Assembly (NCBI RefSeq): GCF_050948175.1
Contig: NC_135204.1
Location: 3,711,473 to 3,775,472, forward strand
Direction of reading: 5' to 3'
Origin: Xylocopa sonorina
Taxonomy: Eukaryota > Arthropoda > Insecta > Hymenoptera > Apidae
Length of the DNA stretch: 64,000 nucleotides
Shown: piece after piece, positions 11,831-24,650 of the stretch
Position numbering within the stretch: position 1 is the stretch's first letter
Layout: the number at the start of each line of letters is the position of its first letter
Notes under the pieces: model-generated
The model's database searches: none
Seen by the model: only the letters and a program-made list of their open reading frames with translations
What the model was told of the DNA's origin: nothing
Translations under genes and position numbers: made by a program

Positions 11831-12480
11831 AAGATCCACCAATGTACCGTGTAAAATGACGAACAGATAATGCGAGAATTCCCTTTTTCTATAAATTTAT
11901 TTCACTCTGTAATTATCTTATCGAAATAAGAACTGTTTGACAAGTTCTGCAAGTTCTGTTTTACGTTTGTGGAGGAACCCTGACTCGCTAAGTTGATGCC
12001 ATAATTTTGTCAGCTTTTATGAGTTTTAATGTTTTTAACTGTTTATTTTCATAATTCACTATGCATCTTCTGCTTCATTTAATTTTTTAACAACTTCGAC
12101 ATTACTTAGCTTTCGACAAATAAAGGTAAATTTACACTTATTTAGAACTTAAAGAACAACACCTTATCAATATTTTATGTTAATGTCAGTTAAACTCGCC
12201 ATTATAATATTTCGTTCACTTTACAATAAATAACGACGGATTAACACATCCTTGGGATCTAAAAAGTACCATATTCTCCATATTTTAGGTGTGACCCAAA
12301 ATTGGAACAGTTTAAAGGAAGATGCCACAAAGAAAAGTCAAAGAACATTAGTCGAATATTAGTGAAATTCTTGTTTGATCGTTCCTCTTTGGTAAAAGTG
12401 GAACGTAAGGGAATTGTAGGAGAACGCAGCGTTAGGGACCGGTGAAATTCATCGAGAAGAGCATAAATCAATTTGGTGGA
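11831..12480. other. AT-rich non-coding stretch
   Basis: Nothing recognised. Confidence 0.4.
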
Positions 12481-12805
12481 CTGGCGCGCATCACTATTTC
12501 ATTAGGAAGCCGCGATCACGCGCTCCCATGACACAAGTTCCGTGGAAGATGCGTCTTGCATAATAGAGGGATGCACTTAGCGTTTCGCCATGGGAACCGC
12601 GCCGTGGCGAATCTCTTAACAAACACGCGGTAGTCTTCCACGGGCTCCACGGCGCATCATCTGCTCCATTAGATGTTCCCGTCGAATCGGGCAGCGCGAG
12701 AGGCCGGAAGCTGTTGAGTCACTCACTCGCGCGCCATTGATCCCACCGCGTCATCGGCTGCTCTTAACCCGTTGCCCGTTCAATCTTTTCATACCGTGTC
12801 CCGTG
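12481..12805. other. CpG-rich island
   Basis: GC/CpG-rich block immediately left of the 149-bp array; nothing coding recognised. Confidence 0.4.
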
Positions 12806-13400
12806 CGAATTTCCTAAACTGGTGATCATTTACAGGACTCCTCTCTAACCATCTTCTTCCCCTCTCTATATCTTAATTATACTCGTTGGTGTAATTGTGA
12901 AATGGAATATTTGAAATGGGATTTAAAAAGAGGTGGCGTACCAAATTTTTCGTTCGAATTTCCTAAACTGGTGATCATTTACAGGACTCCTCTCTAACCA
13001 TCTTCTCCCCCTCTCTATATCTTAATTATACTCGTTGGTGTAATTGTGGAATGGAATATTTGAAATGGGATTTAAAAAGAGGTGGCGTACCAAATTTTTC
13101 GTTCGAATTTCCTAAACTGGTGATCATTTACAGGACTCCTCTCTAACCATCTTCTTCCCCTCTCTACATCTTAATTATACTCGTTGGTGTAATTGTGAAA
13201 TGGAATATTTGAAATGGGATTTAAAAAGAGGTGGCGTACCAAATTTTTCGTGCGAATTTCCTAAACTGGTGATCATTTACAGGACTCCTCTCTAACCATG
13301 TTCTTCCCCTCTCTATATCTTAATTATACTCGTTGGTGTAATTGTGAAATGGAATATTTGAAATGGGATTTAAGAAGAGGTGGAGTACCAAATTTTTCTT
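12806..13400. repeat. 149-bp tandem repeat, four copies
   Basis: CGAATTTCCTAAACTGGTG starts at 12806, 12955, 13104 and 13253, so the period is exactly 149 bases three times over. Units differ by only a handful of substitutions (for example CTTCTTCC/CTTCTCCC, CTATATC/CTACATC, ATCTTC/ATGTTC), which points to recent amplification. The plus frame 13298-13741 starts in the last unit and is not considered a gene. Just downstream a TTTGATAGTTCTA(C/A)AA motif recurs in a T-rich patch (13400-13495). Confidence 0.95.
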
Positions 13401-13494
13401 TTTTTGTTTTATTTGATAGTTCTACAAATTTTCTTTTTCTTTTTTGCTTTATATTTGATAGTTCTAAAAGTTTCATTTTCCTTCTTCGCTTTAT

Positions 13495-13944
13495 ATTTAA
13501 CCAGTTAACTGTGGAATTTAGTTTCAAAAGACCACCACAGGGTGCGGAATTAAAAACAAGCAACAACGTGTACACACGTCGAACGCAGGGCAAATGGTAC
13601 TATTATACATTTTACGAAATACGAGGAAGGATTACATTTTTATTCGTTAGAGAAACTAACAATTCGTTTCTGAATACGTTATTCTTACTAAAAGCTTGCA
13701 AATTGTCAAAAAATAATAAAATACATAAACAAGAAAAATAAGAAAATAGTTTAAAAAATTTCAAGCTATTTATATAAAGGGAACATACCACCAAATAATG
13801 TTCTTATTACATTTTGTTGAGATTTCGAGTTTCTATAGTGAATGGTAATTTTTTATTTTACACGACGAGTATACACGTCAAACGCACCGCAGTAGAGATT
13901 TGGTTCGACGAGTATACACGTCGAACGCACTTAACTGGTTAAAT
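13495..13944. mobile_element. 450-bp element with perfect 14-bp terminal inverted repeats (candidate MITE)
   Basis: Left end ATTTAACCAGTTAA (13495-13508) and right end TTAACTGGTTAAAT (13931-13944) are perfect reverse complements. The interior has no credible ORF. Both subterminal zones carry the dispersed motif: GTGTACACACGTCGAACGCA near 13568, and GAGTATACACGTC(A/G)AACGCAC near 13868 and 13909. TTAA lies within each terminus, the target preferred by piggyBac-like elements, but no CCC-type terminus is visible here. A chance inverted repeat in AT-rich DNA is possible though unlikely at 14 of 14. Confidence 0.45.
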
Positions 13945-15204
13945 AAATGTTCCTTTGTAGTTTAAGACAATTTTTAAGTTTAGACCTTTTCGTCTGCAAA
14001 TTGTTCAATTTTAACACCACTCTATTTTGATTGAAAATATTTTTTAGATAAACTATTGGAAATAGTTGAAATATCATGGCGAATCGCAGAGCACTCTATG
14101 CAGTTCGTACTTGTTACAGACTCCGTTATGGAACTGAGACACAGTGGGAAAATATAGTAGAATATTTTTTAATTTTAGGTTAAAACGTCATCGCTGATTT
14201 TAGAAACGTGGTTCGACACGCTTGAAGCGCAAACCAAATATAAATGTTTTTCCGTACTCTTTTGACAGTAGAATTTGTCTTCCTGTTACGCCTACCTCGT
14301 GTGTAATTTATTTTAGAATAGCAAAAGAATTTTTGTGATAAATCGAACGTGTCAGGATAAGTTTTATCAACAATTTTTCATACGTTTCGCGTTAGCGATG
14401 ATAAATGGAATGTTTACGTAAAGAGGATGTACCTGCAGCGTAATAAAAACAGTTTGAATCATTTATCAGAAATAATTTCGTAAAATTAAAATTAATACGT
14501 ACATATTTTGTAGAAACAAAATTTTGAAAATATGCTATACTTGCATGGAGCTTTTTTTTAATACATTCGAATTGAATTCCTTTTCGTGCTCAGCTATAAA
14601 TCCATGAAATGAAAATATACAGTTAACGATTCAGTTTCTAAAATCTATGCTTGTGAAAAATATAGCCGCGATATAAATGCAATTTTGTTCATACTTTATT
14701 GCACGTATGTCTTTTTTATAGAATATATATAATTTAATTTTAGTTTTGTAGCGAACTTGTACGCAATTTTTCTGAATCATGGCGAATCTGTGAATACCAT
14801 GTATAGCAATTTCGCCAGTTACAACCTTCCGTTATTTTTATTTCAGACCAGTTAGCAATCATTTTTCAAATATTAATTTTTATTCCAGGTATCAGACATT
14901 GACCTCGACTATGTGATAAATTTGATATAGTATTGCAAATATCTACTTAATACATTCTCGAGAACATATTTCAACATTTTATAGATATTTGTGTACCTTT
15001 GCTATTCAAAACTGGACCAAGTTCAAAACAATGAGCATTATTTTAATGAAAATCTGAATAATTATATTTCTATCACGCGAAATATTTCAATTTGGATGTC
15101 TCCTCTTATTCCATTGCAATTTTTTGAGAAATGAATGCTTTCTTCAAGTTTTTTACTGAAATAGGAATTTTCTACTGCTGATAGACATTAGCAACAGTTT
15201 TTAT
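13945..15204. other. AT-rich non-coding stretch
   Basis: Nothing recognised. CCAGTTAGCA near 14850 resembles the start of the dispersed element at 15205. Confidence 0.4.
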
Positions 15205-15270
15205 AAACAACCAGTTAGCAGTGGAAATTATTGCCAGCGTCTGGAGAGACGTCAAGTGCAAAGGGCTAAT
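15205..15270 (+). repeat. Dispersed short element ending GTCAAGTGCAAAGGG
   Basis: AACCAGTTAGCAGTGGAAAT leads, after about 25 bases, to GACGTCAAGTGCAAAGGGCTAA. The same architecture appears at 58345-58418, where the end is CGTCGAGTGCAAAGGGTTAA. Read on the minus strand the terminus is CCCTTTGCACTYGACG next to (T)TA(A/G), compatible with a piggyBac-type end. The head also resembles 13499-13516. Confidence 0.45.
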
Positions 15271-15660
15271 TTACATAAAAAAAATAGTAGCTTCGATATT
15301 TCTACAGGCAATTTTATATAAAAATTTCTTGTTCATACATTCATGATTATCTTGATCACCTGGAAACACCTTGAACTTCGTTTTCTCTCAAACAGATACA
15401 CGAAACTTGAGAATTGTATATCTATAGATTTTTATGATCGACTGTATGTACATAATTTCCTCAGGGATCAGTCAAAGTGCAAAGACAAATATATCAGTCG
15501 TGAAACGAAGCAAAGAATCGAAAACAAAACAAACCGTCGAAAGAAATCCTATTGACTTCCATTGACGGGTAAAGAAAAACTGAATCGTAGTAGCAAATTA
15601 GAAAATCCCACAACCCGGTGTGCCCTGTGCGTATACACTTCCCTTTAACGCGCTGTAATT

Positions 15661-15680
15661 AAACAAACAAACAAACAAAC
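15661..15680. repeat. (AAAC)5 microsatellite
   Basis: Five perfect AAAC units followed by an A-rich run. Confidence 0.95.
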
Positions 15681-15849
15681 AGAAAAAAAAAACGAAAATC
15701 TCTTCTATCTATATCCCCTTCCAGATTCTTCAGACGCATCTTCACACGCAATTAACATACCCGCTCAAATAGAAGAAGCTATCCGAAGCATCCTGCAAAT
15801 AAACATCCTCGTATACAAACGGCGATACATGATCAAAGAGAACATTTTT

Positions 15850-17860
15850 AGCAACTGCGACGGTCAGTTTTTCTTTTAGTAACACGCAATTGGAGTAATT
15901 AAAGAAAACAGTACTTTATCATCTGCATGTGACAAGATGGAAACTAAAAGAAGCTCGAGAAATGGACAAATAGGGGTATTTGAGGGTTTGAAAGAAATTT
16001 TAACAAATTTTAGAAGGGTCCCATATAATTAATTGCAGTAAGAGATGAAAATGAGGTTAAAACTAAAACGAATGCAAATATTTGAGGTTATGATACAACG
16101 ATGTCGTTAGAATTTTCCTGCGAATTGGTCTCCAATGGAGTAATGGACGACTGCAATTGAGATGCACAATTTTTCTTCGAGTAACACATAATTGGAGTAA
16201 TTAAAGATCGACGTTAAACAAGAAACAACACTTAATCGCAAATTAGAAAAATTACAAACTGATGTACTATTAAGCTTGACAAAATGGAAGTAGAAAGAAA
16301 AGTGAAAAATGGAAAATAGGGGTATTTAAGAATTTTTTGAAGACATTGTAAACAAATTTCATGAATAATGATAGTAACAAATAAAGATAGAAAAAAATCT
16401 AAATGAACGAAAATATTTGAGACTATGAGGCTCTAATGAAGTAATGGACAATAGCAACTGTGACGCACAGTTTCTCTTCAAGTAACACATAAGCAGCGAA
16501 TAAAAGAAAAGTAAAAACTAAAAAACGAGAGTATTTAAGGCTTTCGAAAAAATTGTTAAAATAATTTAGATTACATCTGTCTAGAATATTTAAGGCTACG
16601 AGGCTCTAATGAAGTAATGGACAATTGCAACTGCAATGCACAGTTTCTCTTTAAGTAACCTATAAGTAACGAATAAAAGAAAAGTAAAAATTGAAAAACA
16701 GGGGTATTTAATGCATCCGAAAAAATTGTAGAAATAATTTAGATTACTATCTAGAAGACTGAAGAAGCGAAATCTCCAGTAGCTATAATGCTAGTGTAGC
16801 GAATTAAGATAAAGTTAAAACTGAAGAAACGAAAATATTTGAGGCTATGAGGCTCTAATGAAGTAATGAACAATTACAACCGTAATGCACAGTTTTTCTT
16901 CAAGCAACACATAAGCAACGAGTAAAAGAAAAGTAAAGACTGAAAAACTGGAGTATTTAAGACATCCGAAAAAATTGTAGAAATAATTTAGATTACTGTC
17001 TAAAACAGTGGAAAAGCGAAATTTCCAGTAGCAATAATGCTAGTGTAACAATTGAAGATAAGGTTAAAACTGAAGAAACGAAAATATTTGGGGCCAGGAG
17101 GCTCTAATGAAGTAATGAACAATTACAACCGTAATGCACAGTTTTTCTTCAAGTAACACATAAGCAACGACTAAAAGAAAAGCAAAAACTGAAAAACGGG
17201 GGTATTTAAAAATTGTAAAAATAATTTACATTACGTCTGTCTAAAACAGTGAAAAAGCAAAATTTTCACTATCAATAATACCAAATGAAGATAAGGTTAA
17301 AACTGAAGAAACGAAAATATTTGAGGCCAGGAGGCTCTAATGAAACAGTGGATAATCGCAACCGCGACACATAGTTTTTCTTCAAGTAACACATGAACAA
17401 TGACTAAAAGAAAAGCAAAAACTGAAAAACGGGGGTATTTAAAAATTGCAAAAATAATTTACATTTCATCTGTCTAAAACAGTGGAAAAGCGAAATTTCC
17501 AGTAACAATAATGCTAGTGTACCAAATGAAGATAAGGTTAAAACTGAAGAAACGAAAATATTTGAGGCCAGGAGGCTCTAATGAAGCAATGGATCATCGC
17601 AACCGCGACACATAGTTTTTCTTCAAGTAACACATGAACAATGACTAAAAGAAAAGCAAAAACTGAAAAACGGGGGTATTTAAAAATTGCAAAAATAATT
17701 TACATTTCATCTGTCTAAAACAGTGGAAAAGCAAAATTTCCACTATCAATAATACTAGTGTAGCAAATGAAGATAAGGTTAAAACTAAAGGAACAAAAAT
17801 ATTTGAGGTTATGACAGAACGATGTCGTTCGAATTTTCCTGGGATTCTCCCCGATGGGGT
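15850..17860. repeat. Degenerate tandem array, about eight units of 175-290 bp
   Basis: Recurring blocks: a TTTTTCTTCAAGTAACACAT-type block, GGGGTATTTAA, AACTGAAGAAACGAAAATAT and GGCTCTAATGAAG. The CTCTAATGA anchor falls at 16431, 16605, 16853, 17102, 17335 and 17576 (spacings 174, 248, 249, 233, 241). The outer units differ: 16097 and 17820 both carry ACGATGTCGTT followed by GAATTTTCCTG instead of the GGCTCTAATGA block. Indels are frequent and no frame persists, so it is non-coding. Confidence 0.9.
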
Positions 17861-18270
17861 AATCTGGAACCGCAACGGCGCGCTCGTTCTCTTTCGGTTT
17901 CAGTTTGAAACCGAGGGGGTGGTACGGTGGGAAACCCGGACCGAATGATTGCCGCACGCCAGGCGGGGGAGTGTGTACAAAGGGTGCAGTAATAACGCGA
18001 CATTATGCCGGACAGCGCGGATCATATTTCACGCATCGGCGATCGTTAATGACAACGAGCGTGAGACAGTGGCTTGGGCGGCGTTCGCGAGTCGTTCTCT
18101 TTAAAAATTCATCGGAATCCGAGCCAGTAATGCGTTTTCAATTGCCACTTTAATAATGTCACTCGTGATATTGCATATCGCGGCAGTTATTACGCGATTG
18201 TTCGATTACAGTCGTTCGCGAAAGTATTCGAACGTTCGCGTCGGTGACACTTAACAGGTGAAATATTTAG
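17861..18270. other. CpG-rich island
   Basis: GC-rich block abutting the array; overlapping open frames on both strands with no recognisable product. Confidence 0.4.
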
Positions 18271-20570
18271 GATGGGTATTGAAACGCTTGAAACCGTACC
18301 ATTGCTGCGTCGAGAGAGACGTTGCAAAAAATTAGAAAATAATTCAGTGCAGTTGGTAAAATTGCAGGAAAGTGATATTTGTCTCGGGGAGTTACGTTGA
18401 GTGCTAAAGAAAGGGTTTTAAGTCTTTAAGAGTTGTAGTATTTGTTAAGAGAAATAGAAAATGACTATGTATACCTTTCTGAAATCATGTAATAAAAGAA
18501 TTAAGCGGTGACTGGAATCCGTATTAGAATTTGTTTAATTTAAAAATAAAATTACTTTCTATGAATGTTTGTATATATAACACACGCATAAATTAATTAA
18601 ATATATTATATGTATACACATAGCATATTAAACATGTAATAACTACTGTTTTCTCATATCTTTTTTATTTTTATATCTGAAAATTTATAGTGTTGATAAT
18701 ATTAAATAAAAAGGCTGAAGAAGTCTATAACAGAGTACAAATCAATTGCTTCTTTTGGAAAAATATGGATTACGGATATTCATTATTAGATTCTTAATGT
18801 TCTAATGTTCTCAAAATACCCTCATTTTCTCTCAAATAGATACTTGAAAATTGAGAATTAATAATCTATAGATTAAACAAATTTTTCAAATTCCCAAATA
18901 TGTGTGCTATTCTACTATTTGATTTAATTTTAATAAGTCCTTTAAAAATATTTTACACATCTCACAATCAACTCTGTTTGACATACCTTATTCATTAATT
19001 ATGAATTTTATAATAACACTCACTCTCTCCGTAAATTCTGAACAAAATTCATTAACGAAATGAAAAATAATTACTTTCTCCTCTCACCTCAGAACAACCG
19101 CAATTAGTTATTTAACGTGAAATAAAAATCTCAACTACGCAATCCTCCCTAACGAAGAACAACTTACAATTCACCGCCGGTTGGTTAAGTGCTTGTTGAA
19201 CACGCTTCCACGATTTTTCACCGCGTCTTGAATGATGAACGTTGCCACGTTCTCCATTAATCTACCTCCTTCTCCCTTGAGCTTCTCTTTCCGGTAGAAT
19301 CGTTTCCGTTCCAACGGGATCCAGCAAGAAATCAGAGAATCGCTGTGAATTCGTCCAATGATCGTTTCTTGCTTTCCTCTCAAATTTATATCAAAAATCT
19401 ATCAAATCTTTCAAATATCTTTCAAACAAATTGAAAAATTACTTTTTATGAGGTGCAACAATTTTTTCGTCAACTTTTTAATAATACCATGTAGTGTTTA
19501 TTTGTTATTTATTTCCAATCAGCTTCGATTTAAAATAAATGTACAGTTAACATGGCCTTTTATTATTGTTGAAATTGTGTGTAATATTTATACTTGGCAC
19601 ATAACTTGTTTGTAGCTCGATCTAAATCGAGCTTCGGATAAATATGTATGTCACAGGGACGCAATATTTGGTTATGATTAAATTTACGCGATGTTTCCAT
19701 TTTCATATATCGTACGCGATTTGTTTGTAATTTATGTTTAATGTCAATAAATGCATACAAATATGTATAAGCGTATAACGATATATAACTAAAGAAATGT
19801 AACGCACTGTAGGATCTCGTTTCATTCGTGTATTATTGATTTATTAATTGCTTTTGGTTCAATTTGAAGCAACCGATAAATTCATTGTATAAATATACGC
19901 TATATGTTTGTTCTTCATCTAACCAAAAAAAGAATACAAGTTTTTTAATCAAAATACAAAATTCGATAGCGAAGCTGCGTATTGTGGTTGAAAACTGGAA
20001 CTGACAGAAATAAAAAACTGAATACCAATTTTTTGTGCAAACTTGAAACAGAAACTTTTTTTGAAATATAAATAGAAGCATATATTTTTATAAATATTGT
20101 AAGTGCAGGTATATAAGTATAAAAAGTATTCACAAATCTTAATGAATAGTACTTTTTACTTGAAAAATATTTTATCATTTTGGTTTTAATGTAGATAACT
20201 CTACTCAGAATTATTAACTTCACAGAAAAGCATATATTTAAATTTATTATTACACTGTAATATCAGACTTTTATAGAATCCAAGATAGAATCTTGACACA
20301 AAACCGAGACCAACATAAGCTATTAAACCCATAAAAAAAGGAGAACGCAAAATACATTAACACTCTCATCCAGTTTTCCCTAAAACGAGCACAAAGTGTA
20401 AACAAGACTCAAATCACCTAACCAAAGTAAAACATCCCTCAACTTAATCCACCTAACGCGAGGATAAACAGACTCTTAGATCTGAATCCACCCTCACAAT
20501 CTGCACCATCAGCACGCAATTAGACTCAATGAAGCATCGCGTATATAAATAGAAGAAAATATGCGCAACA
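18271..20570. other. AT-rich non-coding stretch
   Basis: Only a short GC-richer patch near 19140-19370. The hydrophobic open frames around 19358-20223 are low-complexity and show no family signature. Confidence 0.45.
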
Positions 20571-21208
20571 TTGATTGCACTTTAAAAAACAGTCCTCCTA
20601 GTCCTCCGTCTCGACGCGTATCCATTTCAACCCCCCTCCCCTACCATGGCTCGAGGAAACACATGGACATTCGAATATTCAGTCGCGTGGTCGACGAATA
20701 ATTAGTCGATTGTCCCGTCCGTGGCCGGAACCGAACCATCAATATTTTTATAGCTGGTCGACCCCCGTGAAGCGAAAAAGAGGGGCAGGAGGTCGTGCCC
20801 GCAACCCCTGCGGTTCCTTTCTCCACTTTTTTCCGTTCCCCTTCCTTGTTTTGCGCGTGTCACGGCTGCTAAGGGTGGGCGATGCCGGCTAAGTGATATC
20901 CCTCGACGTGATGGAGGGGGCGACGGCACGCAACGCGGCTCGAGGACTCCTTCCGCGAAGAATAGATCCTGCCAGGAAGAAAAAGCGCCGCGCCACCGAG
21001 ACTTCGGCTAGATTAATGGATCGCGAAGACACTCGCCCTTGCTCGCGTACTCGTCGTCTCGAGTATTTCGTTAAGGAGTCCGGACTGCTGCTGGTGTTCC
21101 TTTTCAGCTGCTCGTAACGAGGGAATTTGTTCCTCTTGCTCGAGCTGCGGATGCTTCAGGACGCTGAGGAATGTGGGTTAAACGGTTCGTTTGTGTGCAA
21201 GATCGAGT
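20571..21208. other. CpG-rich island
   Basis: GC-rich block with open frames on both strands (20641-21117) that overlap and match nothing known. Possible regulatory island. Confidence 0.4.
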
Positions 21209-22158
21209 GCGATTTATAGATCAAACTTGGGTGGGGATGGAATTGTATTTATCGTAGAATGAGTTCGGTGCCATCGTGAATTTTTCAGAAGGTTGTTGTG
21301 GAGGAATTGCAAGTCTGCTTTGGGTAATATTGATTTTTGGGCAAAAGTTTGGACAAATTTGCTGATACTTTAGTTTGGGCAATTTTTTTGTATGAGCAGT
21401 GATTTGTTTAATTTTATTTAAACGTAAACTACAATTTAGTAATCTTTTTGTTTGATTTATCAAGTGGAAATTTGGCGAATGTTTTATGCGACAGAGAAAT
21501 TATTAAATTTAACTACAGTTAAAAATTGAAATTTATGTGTTATAAATACAATTCTATTTTTTGCTGTATATAGAGAATAATTTTTGCTATTACATAATTA
21601 AAAATCAACCACCATACTGTATTACCTTAAAATATTAAAAAATTACAAGTTTCCATAACTTTATTCCATATTTTGCAATTTGTAATTCCAATAGCAGAAT
21701 CCGATTGCAATTAATAGATCAAACTTGGGTGGAGATGGTATTGTATCTATCGTAGAATGAGTTTGGATGTCATCGTGAGCTTTTCTGCTTTGTGCAATAT
21801 TGAGTATTTGCTGATACTTTAGTTTGGACAATTTTTTTACGTGAACAATGATTTGTTTAATTTTATTTAAACGTAAACTACAAGTTAATAATTTTTTTGT
21901 TTGATTTATTAAATAGAAATTTGGTAAATATTTTATGCGACAGAGAAATTATTAAATATAACTGCAATTAAAAATTGAAATCTATGTGTTATAAATACAA
22001 TTCTATTTTTTGCTGTATATAGAGAATAATTTTTGCTATTACATAATTAAAAATCGATCACCATACTGTATTACCTTAAAATATTAAAAAATTACAAGTT
22101 TCCATAACTTTATTCCACATTTTACAATTTGTAATTTCAATAGCAGAATCCGATTGCG
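21209..22158. repeat. Direct tandem duplication, units ~500 and ~450 bp
   Basis: Copy 1 (21209-21708) and copy 2 (21709-22158) share ATAGATCAAACTTGGGTGG near their starts, ACATAATTAAAAATC in the middle, and AGCAGAATCCGATTGC at the ends. Copy 2 has lost about 50 bases, including part of the region following TCATCGTGA. The small minus-strand ORF in copy 1 (21221-21463) is disrupted in copy 2. Confidence 0.92.
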
Positions 22159-22570
22159 ATTAAGTGGCCATGAAGGAACTTCATGAGAAACTCCTGGCCC
22201 CCGTTGCCAATGTTTACAGGACGCGGGGCATTAAAAAACGAACGAATTCACGGGAACGCGTATTATATAGCGTTAGAGTGGCTGCGAGCTGGCGAACGGA
22301 TGGAGTCGCAGCACGTGACGTCACGGTACCGTCAATTAGGCGTCACGTGGCCGAACGACGCGAAGCCACGCGTCATTTGTCAGCCTCCCCGCGAGAAACG
22401 CTCGGCCAGTTCCTGCGTGCACGCTGCGAGAAATCCTCCACCTCTTCCGCTGTTCGCGAAGTTACGAGCGCGTTGCTTCCTCGGCCACTTTGCCGACCTG
22501 TGCGCGAAATTTCGACGACGCCTCTGTTATTTCCCTTCCTTTTAGGGCCCGTATAAACGGCGCTTCTTAA
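22159..22570. promoter_or_regulatory. Promoter-like CpG island with TATA-like box, E-boxes and CRE
   Basis: GC-rich island. TTATATAG lies near 22263. A CACGTG E-box at 22312-22317 overlaps a perfect TGACGTCA CRE at 22316-22323, and a second CACGTG sits at 22344-22349 in GCGTCACGTGG. CACGTG is the binding site of Myc/Max, USF and CLOCK/CYCLE-type bHLH factors; TGACGTCA binds CREB/ATF bZIP factors. Three overlapping frames are open here and I do not regard any as coding. Orientation and target gene are unknown. Confidence 0.42.
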
Positions 22571-23635
22571 ATCTTCTGATAAAACCAAAATGTCCTGTCG
22601 TATACGAGAGTTTAACGCTTCGCGGTCGTAGTTATATTTGAGAATGCAAAGCAACTTGGAATTATTCTTCATATTCGATCGAGATGGAAATATTTTTCTG
22701 AGAACGTGTTAAATCTCAACTTGCTGATTTAATAGGAAAAAGTAGACAAATTTGAATGAAAATTTAAGAGAGAATAAATAAAACGAACTTCTGAAGAAGA
22801 AACATGTAAAATACTGAAGAATAATAAAATGTAATGCTGTACTACATAAAATATGAGGCTTCAGTACATCTTTTATTACTAACATTTGGGGTATAAAATA
22901 TAGTTCCGGCTTCAGAAACACGCTCCAATATTCCTCTCCAAAACATAATCTTATATTACAGTAGTAAAAAAATATATAAAGACGAAAGAACTGTGAAAGA
23001 CCAAATAAAGTAAAAATTATTCAAGTAATGTTGAAAAAATTATATCGGATAACAAGCGAGAGTTTTTGCTAATGATGCAGTATATTAGTTGGATTCACAG
23101 TGTATTAAGTAATAAAGAAATCATAACCCACTATCATAAATAAGAAATTATTAACCCACTAACTGTGAATTAATTAATCCACATAAACATATTTTCTGCT
23201 TTTTATAAAGATCTACCTATTCTATATATATATTATATTTTAACAAAAATGCATTTTCATATTTATAAATACAAAGTTTTAGTTTTCATTTGCAATTTTG
23301 GCTCTTTTGCCATAAGTACAACAATACAATCAACATATTTTATACAAACCTCAGCTTTATTCATTTTATTACACTTTCTAACTATTTTTCTGATCACATA
23401 ACTAATGCAGTGCATTTTTAATGTAGTTTTAGGCTTTCATTTATATTTTACTGGTATAGAAAAATTATTATACAAAATATATTCCATTCGACACTTTTCC
23501 CTTAAATTCAACTACCCGTAAATTTAATTACGTATCAGAAAATTACACAAGAAACAGAGTACATCACCTATGCTTTTCAGAATTTCAAAATTTTAACAAA
23601 TCACTAGCAATAATATTAAAAATGTAAAATCCATC
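22571..23635. other. AT-rich non-coding stretch
   Basis: Nothing recognised. Confidence 0.45.
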
Positions 23636-24015
23636 GAGTTGCGCTCGAGTGATTGGGAAAAGTGGAAAATACTCAGAGGCGGAGACGGAGGTAACAGAAA
23701 CTCCCAAATGATCGATTAATTCTAGCATCCAGCGCGTTCCCTTGTCAGGGCCGTCTACAAATTCTGCAGCAGCGAGTGCAACCTCCAGCACAATGCTAGA
23801 CTGATTGGTAGCCACGTGCCGGTAGCAATGAATTCGAATATTGAGGTCACGTGTCGCGACGCGTTTCCGCGGACGATGTAGCCAGAAGTCAGGGTCTCCA
23901 ACCCCCAACCTTGGACCCCCAAAACGCAACCCCACAGCGAATGTCATTCCGCGTGGTTTCCAGGAGGAGGAGCCCGTTTTCGTGATCAGACCAAGATAGC
24001 TGCGCGCTTTGCCTC
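23636..24015. other. GC-richer island
   Basis: A minus-strand open frame (23585-23947, 120 codons) crosses the island; it has no recognised domain. Contains CCACGTG near 23812 and GGTCACGTG near 23845. Confidence 0.35.
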
Positions 24016-24650
24016 CTGTTTCTACATGACCCTTTATACAGGCATTTTGGAGAAAGACTAATACTTGGGGACGTGGGAATTTAAATTCGAAAGAAAAAGC
24101 CTCTCAGCGTATTTTTGCTTTAATATTTCATTTTTAAGATGAAAGGAGAAATAGTAAGAGATGAAGAAGATATCTTTGATGGATGAATTAAAGGTGTGAC
24201 AATTTTATAAAGTTATTTCAATCAGTGATAATTATGGTGGCTATTGATGGTGACGACAATAAATAATTGTTTCAGAATTTGTTATAAAATGGAAATAGTT
24301 CTAATTTGTTATTTCCTAGTTTAGTCATTCTTAGAACTGGATGTACAAGGTGATGATTAGTCAAGCTAATCAAGATAGACTATAAGCAATTCTAAAAATA
24401 TTAAATACTAAACGTTCTAAACTGAAAGCTTACTATTGACGATTTTTAAAACAATTTCTAGCACAAATATGACAAAACCATGGATATAAAATTGATTAAA
24501 CAGATAAATTTTCATATAATTTCCACAGTAAAGATAAGTGTGATAATTACTTAAAACAATAAAATTATTCTACTTTGCTACACATGCATTTACAATAAAA
24601 TATTTTTCATATTGTTGAAATCAATAGTTATAGATCGCTAAAGGGCTGTG
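24016..24650. other. AT-rich non-coding stretch
   Basis: Nothing recognised. Confidence 0.4.
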
